DNA from: an uncultured Lachnospiraceae bacterium | Lineage (GTDB): Bacteria > Bacillota > Clostridia > Lachnospirales > Lachnospiraceae | Length of the DNA: 37,723 nucleotides | Reading direction: 5' to 3' | Assembly: GCA_948665105.1 (NCBI GenBank) | Contig: CAPNGW010000002.1 | Location: forward strand, 1-37,723 | Shown here: in pieces, positions 25,168 to 32,957 of the stretch | How positions within the stretch are numbered: the stretch's first letter is position 1 | Layout: every line of letters begins with the position of its first letter | The notes under the pieces: model-generated | Seen by the model: the letters and a program-made list of their open reading frames with translations, nothing else | What the model was told of the DNA's origin: nothing | Database searches by the model: none | Translations under genes and position numbers: made by a program

Positions 25168-26727
25168 ATGCAGTTTGCGTCTGTTGAATTTGGGATATTC
25201 TTTTTGCTGGTTTTAGGAATATATTATCTGGTTAATCAAAGACGAAGATGGATGGTATTGCTGGCTGCCAGTATGGTGTTCTGTGGACATTCTTCCCCAT
25301 GGCATTTCATTTACTTGATGATAGCAATCAGTGTCAGCTTTTTTGCCGCTAAAATCATTGAGAAGCTCCATGAGGATGAGGCGAGAGAGCTTTTTCATAA
25401 GAAGGATATCAGCAGGGAGGAAAAAAAGAAGCTTAAGAATCACTTTAAGAAGAAAAAGCAATGGGTCATAGGGGTCCTGCTTTTCCTTTTGCTGACAGTT
25501 ATTCTCGCACTCAAGCTGGCAAAAAAGCTTTCTCTCATTCAGGAAGGCGCATTGGGCATCCTGATTCCTTTGGGAATTTCTTATTATACATTGGTCATGA
25601 TTGGCTATTGCATAGATGTTTACAGGGAAAAATATCCGGCAGATTCCAATTTTTTTAAGTTCACACTTACAATTATGTATTTTCCCTCATTGCTCCAGGG
25701 ACCAATCAACCGCGTGGATGCGTTAAGGGAGCAATTATTTCAGGAGATACACTGGAATTATTTTGAGGTAAAAGCCGGATTGCAGAGAGCGGTCTGGGGA
25801 TTGTTTAAAAAGCTGGTGATTGCAGACAGGCTGGCAATTTTTGTGAATCAGATTTACGGTGATTTTGGTAATCAGGCAGGAAGCTTTTTGGCAGTCGGAA
25901 CCATTGCATATGCAATTCAGTTGTATGCAGATTTCTCTGGATACATGGATATCGCCATTGGCATCAGCAGAACCTTTGGCGTAAAGCTGGCAGAGAATTT
26001 TAAATGTCCGTACTTTTCTGTTTCAATCAGTGAATTTTGGAAAAAATGGCATATAACCTTGGGCGACTGGTTCAAGGATTACCTGATGTTTCCCTTTGCA
26101 ATGTCTCAGACAGGAAGAAACATAGGGAAGCAAGGACAGAGGATATTTGGAAAGCAGGGAGGCAAAAAGCTTACACTATACCTTGCAACTATGCTGGTGT
26201 GGTTTTCCACCGGCTTATGGCATGGGATTGAGTGGAACTTTATTACCTGGGGGGGGGTATACGGCGTAATAATGGTACTCTCTGATTTTCTGGACCCCCT
26301 TTTTGAAAAGATAAGGAATCGGTGGGGAATCACTAAGGAAAAACGTTGGTTTCGATTTTTTTGCTATATCAGAACCTTTTCCATCGTGTGCTTGGCGGAC
26401 ATTCTGTTCCGGGCGCCAGGATTGAGAGAGGCAGTTATAATCATAAAAAAGATTTTATTTGAATTCCAGGTAAGTGCAATAGAAAACACTGAAATTTGGC
26501 TTTTACAGCTTACAGAGCAGGACTATGTGGTTTTGGTGATATGTTTGATTGCCGGGCTTTTGGTGCATATACTGCATCAAAAGAGAAAAAGCGTTTCGGT
26601 CATATTAGAGCAAAGAAATGTAGTGACCAGATGGATGGTTTATTTCGGGATTACCTGGATTATCATTTTGTTTGGGATATATGGAAGCGGGTATTCGTTG
26701 GAAGGCTTTGCTTATATGCAGTTTTAG
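25168..26727 (+). CDS. DltB-like MBOAT acyltransferase (intact, phase-ON at G9)
   Basis: This 519-residue multi-spanning protein starts MQFASVEFGIFFLLVLGIYY, as DltB/AlgI proteins do. It has QLYADFSGYMDIAIGIS (about 250-266), SEFWKKWHITLGDWFKDYL (about 288-306) and the catalytic His352 in TGLWHGIEW, then FITWGGVYG. It should pass the carrier-bound group across the membrane to an extracellular acceptor. The codons for Trp-Gly-Gly-Val contain a G9 run that is in frame; G8 or G10 would each stop translation within about a dozen codons. It also has a charged cytosolic loop (about 67-95, DEARELFHKKDISREEKKK) longer than in MBOAT 1. Confidence 0.93.
   Translation: MQFASVEFGIFFLLVLGIYYLVNQRRRWMVLLAASMVFCGHSSPWHFIYLMIAISVSFFAAKIIEKLHEDEARELFHKKDISREEKKKLKNHFKKKKQWVIGVLLFLLLTVILALKLAKKLSLIQEGALGILIPLGISYYTLVMIGYCIDVYREKYPADSNFFKFTLTIMYFPSLLQGPINRVDALREQLFQEIHWNYFEVKAGLQRAVWGLFKKLVIADRLAIFVNQIYGDFGNQAGSFLAVGTIAYAIQLYADFSGYMDIAIGISRTFGVKLAENFKCPYFSVSISEFWKKWHITLGDWFKDYLMFPFAMSQTGRNIGKQGQRIFGKQGGKKLTLYLATMLVWFSTGLWHGIEWNFITWGGVYGVIMVLSDFLDPLFEKIRNRWGITKEKRWFRFFCYIRTFSIVCLADILFRAPGLREAVIIIKKILFEFQVSAIENTEIWLLQLTEQDYVVLVICLIAGLLVHILHQKRKSVSVILEQRNVVTRWMVYFGITWIIILFGIYGSGYSLEGFAYMQF
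26249..26257 (+). repeat. Poly-G tract, G9, in the DltB-like MBOAT gene
   Basis: Nine G residues span the Trp-Gly-Gly-Val codons, nine codons past the catalytic His. The gene is open with G9. Losing one G reaches a TAA after three further codons, and gaining one reaches a TGA after about ten, so either slip would remove the last ~150 residues. Confidence 0.95.
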
Positions 26728-26743
26728 GTGAATAGGATATCAA

Positions 26744-27535
26744 ATGATGATAAGGATAGAAAACGGCGAGGAATTTTATTCAATATTAAAAGCGTTTAAG
26801 AAGAAGAACAGGAGAATAATATCTAATTTTTTGATGTTTCCGGAAGAGCTTGAAAAGCTGATGAGAGAAAAGAAAGTTTTTTACATGGAGGGGGAGGCAG
26901 GGATTAGCCTTTTTGTGGAGTATGAAGCACACTTTTCTTTTTACTTTTTCTACAAAGGATTGGATGTACCCATAGAAGTAAGAAGATTGGATAAGCCGGT
27001 TGCCTGCGAGATATTTACGAAGAATCAGTTGGAAGAAGGGATAGATGAGAGATTTATAAAAGAAAATTTTCGACAAATAGGTATTTATAAAAGATATATC
27101 TTAAAAAGTGAAAATATTCATGATGTAAAAAGTGGGAACTCCGTTAGGAAAAAAGCAGGAGCAATACATGAAGTCTGGGATGGCATAAAAGAAAACTTTA
27201 ATGTGTTGACGGACCATCTGGTATCTCAGGATGAAATGGAAGAGAAATATGCGGATAAACAATTTTTTTATTATAATCAGGCAAATAGAATAGAAGGTGC
27301 GTTGATTCATGAAACGAAAAATAAAAAATCTGTATTGGAATATATCTTTGTATATCCGGAATTTCGAAAAAAAGGTGTTGCCAGGGAATTGCTGGAAACC
27401 TGGCTTGCCACTTATTTTCAAGCAATAAATAAATTTGAATTATGGGTAAGTACAGAAAATAGGGAGGCTATAGAATTGTACAAAAGATATGGATTCCAGG
27501 AGGATGGCCTTATAAAATATGTTTATTTGATATAA
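26744..27535 (+). CDS. GNAT family N-acetyltransferase
   Basis: This 263-residue protein has a C-terminal GNAT domain (about 165-263): VLEYIFVYPEFRKKGVAREL (about 199-218) contains the acetyl-CoA pyrophosphate loop (R/Q-x-x-G-x-A type), and FELWVSTENREAIELYKRYG (about 231-250) with GFQEDG closes it. The N-terminal ~150 residues are not recognised. It sits 16 bases after the DltB-like gene. One role would be to N-acylate the aminoacyl group of this module, or an amino sugar. Base composition here is more A+T-rich than in the flanking genes. Start could be 26744 or 26747. Confidence 0.77.
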   Translation: MMIRIENGEEFYSILKAFKKKNRRIISNFLMFPEELEKLMREKKVFYMEGEAGISLFVEYEAHFSFYFFYKGLDVPIEVRRLDKPVACEIFTKNQLEEGIDERFIKENFRQIGIYKRYILKSENIHDVKSGNSVRKKAGAIHEVWDGIKENFNVLTDHLVSQDEMEEKYADKQFFYYNQANRIEGALIHETKNKKSVLEYIFVYPEFRKKGVARELLETWLATYFQAINKFELWVSTENREAIELYKRYGFQEDGLIKYVYLI

Positions 27536-27603
27536 TTTTTTAGTATAGAGCCAGGTTTATAGTGAGAGCAGGAATAAAGCAGAATGAAAGGTAAAGAGGA
27601 ACG

Positions 27604-29418
27604 ATGGGGCTTTTGATATTATTGGTATTTTTGCTGGCAGTGCCTGGGGTAATTGGAATGGCGGGTGAGAAAATACTAATTAACAGACGAAGAATTAGCA
27701 TGGCCGAGAGTTATCTATGGGGAAACATTATTCTCTGGGCGCTTTTTCAGATACTGTGTGTGCCCATGGCTATGCTTGGAATGAGCTTTAGCATTTTTTC
27801 CGTGATATTTCTGATAATTATCATTGCTTTGACCATGCTTGCTTTGATTAAATACGGCCAGTATATGATTCTGAAAGTGGTTATGCTGAAAGAAGAAATA
27901 AGGAGATTTGGCTGGAAGGAAATCCTGCTGATTACTATAATCGCAGCGCAGATTCTTATATTGGTGTTTGGGGTAACTTATGAATCAAGTGCAGATGATG
28001 CTTCTTATATAGCACTGTCTCTGGACACACTTTCTACAGACCGCATAGCACAGCTGGATCCATATACAGGGCTTGAGGGAGCCATATCGTTAAAACGTAT
28101 ATTGACCTCCTGGAATTTTTATCTCTCATTTTTAGGAAAAATTTCAGGTATTCATGTGGCTGCCATAGCACATACAATTCTGCCAATACTACTTGTACCT
28201 ATGGCGTATATGGCATATCTTTTAATAGGTAGGGCGATTTTCGGAAAGAACAGGAAAAGGACGGTTCAGTTTTTGCTATGGCTGAGCCTGCTGTTTACCT
28301 TCGGCGCTTATTCTATCTATACGGTAACATATCGCCTGACGATTGTGGTCTGGCAGGGAAAAGCTGTGATGGTAACCATTATATTGCCGTTTTTATTTTG
28401 TTTTTTAATCAAAATGAAAGAGATAAAATTAAAGAAAACGGTATGCCTGTTCCTGATTATGGCGTCGGCCTGTGCCATGAGCCTGATGGGCGTTGGACTT
28501 TCTGTTTTTATGGTTATTGTTTCAGCAGTTGCCAAGCTAAAAAGGCATAAAGTAAAGACAGTGGTACCTTTACTGCTGACAGGCATATTGATTTCCATGG
28601 TGGCATTTTACTATATGTGGATGAGAGGGGAAGGGATTTTGTTTTCCCCTAAGTATATTCAGAAGCTGTTCCCCCAGGCTGTGACTATGATAAGAGAGGC
28701 GTTTTCTCTTTACTGGAATGGGACTAAAATACAATGGCTGTATCTTGGTGGATTTTTGATTATATGTTGGCGGGGAAGAAAAAAAAGGAATGTACGATTT
28801 CTCATAAAGTATGCACTGGTTAGTTACATAATTATTTGGAATCCGGTATTTTATTACTTTGCCTTTGTATTTTTAAAAAATGCAAGCACAGGGGTACGGC
28901 TGATTTATACAATGTTTCCAGAGGTGTATATGGCTCTGGCTATGACATTTTTGACTTGCGCATTTCGGGACAGGAAGGGGAGTATGATTGCAGGAGGGGT
29001 TGGTGGCTTGTATATTTTGCTGACAGGGACCATATATCCTAAGGTGGGACATCCTGTGCTTGCAGAGAATACTTATAAGCTGCCCAATGAAGCTGTTCAA
29101 GTGTGCCAGATTCTAAATGAAGATTCAGAAGAACCACCCCTTGTGATGGCAGATGGCGGATTGGTTCTGTATCTGCGCCAATATAGCAGCCGCGTGAAAA
29201 TGGTATATGGCAGATATGGTTATATATATCAGGGAGAACAAATTTTTCAATTAATAAATGAACAGCGGATAACCAAAGAAGAAATATGGACATTTCTGGA
29301 AGAAAATAACTGTGATTATGTGGTATGGAGAAAAAATGATGCAGATATAGAGGCGTTCATACAACTGGGGGGAGAGCTGATTGAAGAAACACAGAATTAT
29401 GCTATCATAAAAAGATAA
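27604..29418 (+). CDS. Large polytopic membrane protein, GT-C-like (possible glycosyltransferase)
   Basis: This 604-residue protein has about 12-13 hydrophobic segments and a soluble C-terminal tail of about 120 residues. The first extracellular loop after a membrane segment near residue 120 has YESSADDASYIALSLDTLST (about 131-150). The acidic SADDASY cluster at the start of a large loop is the position where GT-C lipid-phosphate-sugar transferases keep their catalytic Asp residues. The C-terminal tail has VMADGGLVLYLRQYSSRVKM and CDYVVWRKND. It most resembles uncharacterised membrane proteins of Firmicute surface loci (DUF6077-like), an assignment I make from memory with low certainty. It may add a side-chain sugar on the outer face. 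Confidence 0.6.
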   Translation: MGLLILLVFLLAVPGVIGMAGEKILINRRRISMAESYLWGNIILWALFQILCVPMAMLGMSFSIFSVIFLIIIIALTMLALIKYGQYMILKVVMLKEEIRRFGWKEILLITIIAAQILILVFGVTYESSADDASYIALSLDTLSTDRIAQLDPYTGLEGAISLKRILTSWNFYLSFLGKISGIHVAAIAHTILPILLVPMAYMAYLLIGRAIFGKNRKRTVQFLLWLSLLFTFGAYSIYTVTYRLTIVVWQGKAVMVTIILPFLFCFLIKMKEIKLKKTVCLFLIMASACAMSLMGVGLSVFMVIVSAVAKLKRHKVKTVVPLLLTGILISMVAFYYMWMRGEGILFSPKYIQKLFPQAVTMIREAFSLYWNGTKIQWLYLGGFLIICWRGRKKRNVRFLIKYALVSYIIIWNPVFYYFAFVFLKNASTGVRLIYTMFPEVYMALAMTFLTCAFRDRKGSMIAGGVGGLYILLTGTIYPKVGHPVLAENTYKLPNEAVQVCQILNEDSEEPPLVMADGGLVLYLRQYSSRVKMVYGRYGYIYQGEQIFQLINEQRITKEEIWTFLEENNCDYVVWRKNDADIEAFIQLGGELIEETQNYAIIKR

Positions 29419-29443
29419 TTTTATGCAGCGGAGGATACCAAAG

Positions 29444-31020
29444 ATGTCTTACACATCATTACTTTTCTTTATATTTGTTATTGCACTGATTTTTGTCTAC
29501 TATATAGTGCCAAAGAGCTGGCAGTGGAAGGTACTGCTCATTGCAAATATCATATTCTATGCCTCCAATGGCGTAATACCACTTGTTTTCATAACAGCAA
29601 CCACTCTTTTGACATGGTTTGCAGCACTTTTATTGGAAAAGAAGGACCTCTGCCAGAGCAGGGAGCTGGAAGGGGAACCCCTTTCAAGGGAAGAGAAAAA
29701 CCAAATCAAGGTAGCGTATAAGAGACAGAAAAAAGGAATTCTCATACCTGTGCTCTTAATGGTATTTGGACTTCTTGCATATGCCAAATATACAAATTTT
29801 GGTATTGGTATTATTAATGGTATTGCAGGAGTGGACATGATACAAGTACAAAGTATCATCGTCCCCCTGGGAATCTCTTTTTACACTTTTATGTCCGTAG
29901 GATATATCCTGGATATCTACTGGAAAAAATATCCTGCGGAGCATAATTTCTTTAAGTATGCAACATTTACAACGTTTTTCCCCCATGTGGTACAAGGCCC
30001 CATTGGGCGCTATAATAAGCTGGCTCCGGAATTTTTCAAAGGAAGGCATTATGATTTTCGTCAAATGGTGTCTGGCTTTGAGTTATTTTTATGGGGACTT
30101 TTCCAAAAGCTAGTAATTGCTGACCGTCTCGGTATTTTTGTTGATAACGTTTTTGCAGACTACCAAAATACCGGGGGGGGGTATTTCTATTAACGCTGGC
30201 GTTTTATTCCATTCAAACGTATGCTGATTTCTCCGGCTGTATGGATATCTGCCGGGGGATTTCTGAGATTCTTGGAATCCATCTTGAGAAGAACTTCAAT
30301 CATCCGTATTTTGCAAAAACCATACCGGAGTTCTGGCAGAGATGGCATATCTCTATGGGAGCATGGTTTAAGGATTACCTGTTTCTACCCATTTCCAATT
30401 CATCCTTTGTAAAAAAATCAAGTAAAAAATTAGGAGTGAAATATGGCTCCGGTGTCAGAAAAAAATTTGCGGCGAGCTTTCCTGTTGCCATTGTCTGGCT
30501 GGCCACCGGTGTCTGGCATGGCGCCGGATGGACCTTTATTTTCTGGGGATTGTTCCATGGGTGCCTGACAATCGGAGGTACGGTTTTTTCTGAAAGAATC
30601 TCCAGGCTCACATCCGTATTACATATTCCAACAAAAGCATTTTGGTGGAAATTATTTCAGATGTCCAGAACCTTTTTCCTGTGCTGTATAGGAAGAATTT
30701 TCTTTCGGGCTCCGGATTTGCAGGTGGCGGGGCATATTATAAAGAAAATAACCACAGATTTGCAATATCAATCACTGTTTAGTGGACACATATTTCAATT
30801 CGGTTTGGGCAGAGAGAATATGATGATAGCCTTGGCCTCCATTGGTATTTTATGGAGCGTCAGCATGCTGCAGGAAAGATGCTCTATTCGGGAAAAGGTG
30901 GCGAAGCAGAATATTGTAATGCGGTACGCATTGCTTTACATCGCGATTTTTTCTATTTTGATTTTAGGTATCTATGGGCCAGGTTATGATACATCAACTT
31001 TTATTTACAATGCATTTTAA
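29444..31020 (+). pseudogene. MBOAT acyltransferase (DltB-like), frameshifted at a G9 tract: probable phase-OFF gene
   Basis: Translation from the ATG at 29444 (GGAGG at 29430-29434; an earlier in-frame ATG at 29423 lacks a site) ends at 30193 after 249 residues. The remaining gene continues in another frame to 31020. One extra G in the G9 run at 30173-30181, or two fewer, restores a 525-residue MBOAT: the joint reads NTGGGVFLLTLAFYSIQTYA and runs into ADFSGCMDI. Conserved blocks are PEFWQRWHISMGAWFKDYL and the catalytic His (about 359) in TGVWHGAGW. Apart from the joint the gene shows no decay, which favours a reversible switch. A carrier protein and a ligase follow and would be its partners. 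Confidence 0.9.
30173..30181 (+). repeat. Poly-G tract, G9, frameshift site of MBOAT 3
   Basis: Nine G residues follow ACC (Thr). With G9 the frame gives Gly-Gly-Gly-Tyr-Phe-Tyr and stops at 30191-30193. With G10 it continues as Gly-Gly-Gly-Val-Phe-Leu-Leu into the MBOAT core. The tract lies between the two halves of the family domain, just before the conserved Asp-Phe-Ser-Gly block. Confidence 0.95.
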
Positions 31021-31035
31021 AGGAGGAACAAGAGA

Positions 31036-31254
31036 ATGGAACAGATTGTACAAATTATCAGAGAGATTTGCCCCACCATTGGTGAGCTGGAGGGAGTGAA
31101 GCTTGTCACAGACAAAATCATTGATTCCGTGGAGCTGGTGCAAATCATTTCTGACCTGGAAGAGGCGTTTCAGGTGGAAATTGATATGGAGGATATTGTG
31201 CCGGAAAATTTTGATACGGTAGAAGCGATTTGGAAGCTGATACAGCAGCTTTAG
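31036..31254 (+). CDS. Acyl carrier protein (DltC-like), module 3
   Basis: This 72-residue acidic protein has the phosphopantetheine Ser at about position 31 in DKIIDSVELVQIISDLEEAF. It is similar in plan to the carrier at 24921 but clearly divergent, so it is a parallel and not a recent copy. AGGAGG precedes the start. It lies between the frameshifted MBOAT and the ligase, and so most likely carries the acid activated by that ligase. Confidence 0.9.
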   Translation: MEQIVQIIREICPTIGELEGVKLVTDKIIDSVELVQIISDLEEAFQVEIDMEDIVPENFDTVEAIWKLIQQL

Positions 31255-31263
31255 GAGAGAGAA

Positions 31264-32718
31264 ATGTATACATCTGTGTTGGAAGCAATTTATAAGCATA
31301 GCAGGAGCAGGGCAAAGAGGCTGGCGGTTGCAGATGAGAAGCTATCTCTGAACTACGAAGAATTATGGAGGCTGATTGTCCTTAAGGCTTCAGTGCTGGG
31401 CGAGGGATTTGCCATCAGTGATTATGTGTTGGTGGAATGTTCTCAGGATGTGGCGTTTATTGTGAAATGTCTGGCTTGCCAGTACGCGGGCCTGATTAGT
31501 GTGCCTGTGGAAATGCAGGCGCCTTTGGAACGAATCTGGGAGCTTCAAAGGAAGCTGGGCACAACATCATTGATAGGCAGGGGGGATTATGAGATTGATA
31601 AGGAAGAGCTGTACTCTGCCTTTCAAGGTGATGCTGGCAATCAGCCTGCACCGGAGGGATTTCCCCGGAAGGATGTGGTGGCTGAGATTCTCTACACCAC
31701 CGGAACTACCGGAGAATCCAAAGGAATCGCAATTACACATGGCAATAATATTGCCATCACGGAAAATATTATCTGCGGAACCCAAATGGAGGAGGACAGT
31801 GTAGAATTGGTCCCCTTGCCCTTGAGCCATTCTCACGGGCTGAGAACGGTATACGCCAACCTTGTACATGGCAGTTCGGTGGTGGTTTGTGATGGTGTGC
31901 TTCAAATAAAAAGAATCTTTCAGTTAATAGGCCAATACCAGGTTACAGCCTTGGACTTATCTCCCAGCGCGGCCCAGGTGTTGATGAAGCTTTCCAAAGG
32001 AAAATTGAAGGATTACAGAGAGCAAATCAGATTCGTACAGCTGGGGACGGCAATGCTTTCAGAAAATGTGAAGGATTTATTACGCAGCACCTTTCCGGAG
32101 AGCAGGCTATATAACTTTTATGGTTCTACGGAAGCGGGAAGAACCTGCTCCTTGGACTTTAACCATGAAAGGGTTGGGGAAGGCTGTATTGGACATCCCA
32201 GCGTGAACGCGCGTTTTATCCTGGTGGATGAAGAGGGGGAAGAGATTACCCAAAGGGGAAGAGAGTATACCGGACGTTTGGCTGTTGCAGGCTCTATGAA
32301 TATGAAGGAGTATATAGGTGAGCCGGAGCTTACCGGGGAGGTTATGCATGGCGGATATATATATACCTCTGATATATCTTATATAGACGCAGAGGGTTTG
32401 GTATACGTACTGGGACGTGCAGATGATATTATTAATTACAAGGGCATAAAAATTTCTCCTGCAGAAGTGGAGGCAATTATTATAAAGTGTTCCGAAATAA
32501 AAGAATGCGCCCTTGTGGCGAAAGAGGACACAATGTGTGGCCAGATACCGGTACTGTTTGTTGTACCCGAAGAAGAATATGAGGAACAAAGGCTGGTGAG
32601 CCATATAAAAGAGCTTGTGGAAGATAATAAGAGGCCCAAATTAATAAAGAAGGTGGAGGAGCTTCCCAAAACATCAAATGGGAAGATATTAAGAAGAAGA
32701 CTGAGGGAGTGGTTGTGA
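31264..32718 (+). CDS. AMP-forming acid:carrier-protein ligase (acyl-CoA synthetase-like)
   Basis: This 484-residue ANL-superfamily enzyme shows ILYTTGTTGESKGIAITHG (about 143-161), LPLSHSHGLRTVYANLVHG (about 181-199), FYGSTEAGRTCSLDFN (about 284-299) and the C-terminal GRADDIINYKGIKISPAEVE (about 384-403) with the closing Lys in KTSNGKILRRR. The His-rich PLSHSHG block is that of acyl- or aryl-acid ligases. It lacks the FDxSxxD element of DltA-type amino-acid ligases seen in the enzyme at 23383. It should activate a carboxylic acid of unknown identity and load the carrier at 31036. It is the last gene before a terminator-like hairpin. Confidence 0.85.
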   Translation: MYTSVLEAIYKHSRSRAKRLAVADEKLSLNYEELWRLIVLKASVLGEGFAISDYVLVECSQDVAFIVKCLACQYAGLISVPVEMQAPLERIWELQRKLGTTSLIGRGDYEIDKEELYSAFQGDAGNQPAPEGFPRKDVVAEILYTTGTTGESKGIAITHGNNIAITENIICGTQMEEDSVELVPLPLSHSHGLRTVYANLVHGSSVVVCDGVLQIKRIFQLIGQYQVTALDLSPSAAQVLMKLSKGKLKDYREQIRFVQLGTAMLSENVKDLLRSTFPESRLYNFYGSTEAGRTCSLDFNHERVGEGCIGHPSVNARFILVDEEGEEITQRGREYTGRLAVAGSMNMKEYIGEPELTGEVMHGGYIYTSDISYIDAEGLVYVLGRADDIINYKGIKISPAEVEAIIIKCSEIKECALVAKEDTMCGQIPVLFVVPEEEYEEQRLVSHIKELVEDNKRPKLIKKVEELPKTSNGKILRRRLREWL

Positions 32719-32793
32719 GAGGTAAGAATGGGGAATATAGGGGATTTAATGGAAGCCACTGTTCCATAGAACAATAAAAGATAAAAAGAGAAT

Positions 32794-32822
32794 TTGACTT
32801 TCCATCGCGTATTATGTATAAT
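32794..32822 (+). promoter_or_regulatory. Vegetative-type promoter of the transporter/cytidylyltransferase unit
   Basis: TTGACT at 32794-32799 and TATAAT at 32817-32822 are separated by exactly 17 bases, near consensus. Transcription would start near 32829 and run toward the lipoprotein gene at 32958, leaving a leader of about 130 bases. The leader starts almost at once with the hairpin at 32835-32876. The 239-base gap 32719-32957 holds this promoter, that hairpin and a weak 6-bp stem near 32753-32770. Confidence 0.78.
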
Positions 32823-32834
32823 AAGTTCAATCAA

Positions 32835-32876
32835 GCAAAAATAAAGCGCCATTTTGAACACGCGCTTTATTTTTGC
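32835..32876 (+). terminator. Long AT-rich hairpin: terminator of the polysaccharide operon and possible leader attenuator
   Basis: A perfect 15-bp stem (32835-32849 with 32862-32876, arms GCAAAAATAAAGCGC and its complement) closes a 12-base loop. The right arm contains T5, so it can act as an intrinsic terminator on either strand. It lies after the last polysaccharide gene, but also only about 6 bases after the predicted start site of the next unit. It could therefore stop read-through and also affect expression of the transporter genes. Confidence 0.72.
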
Positions 32877-32957
32877 AAATTTTGCATAAAGTTACAGAGT
32901 ATTCTGTTCAGTACTGTCACTGTCAAATAGCTGTTTTGAACAAGAAAGGAAAACAAA

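Noticed and set aside
32753..32770. Small hairpin ATGGAA/TTCCAT after the last ligase gene
   Set aside because: Six base pairs with no following T-run; too weak for a terminator, and the hairpin at 32835 is far stronger.
32852..32942. Repeated TTTTGAACA at about 32852 and 32934
   Set aside because: Nine bases in an AT-rich gap, only two copies and no symmetry; likely chance.
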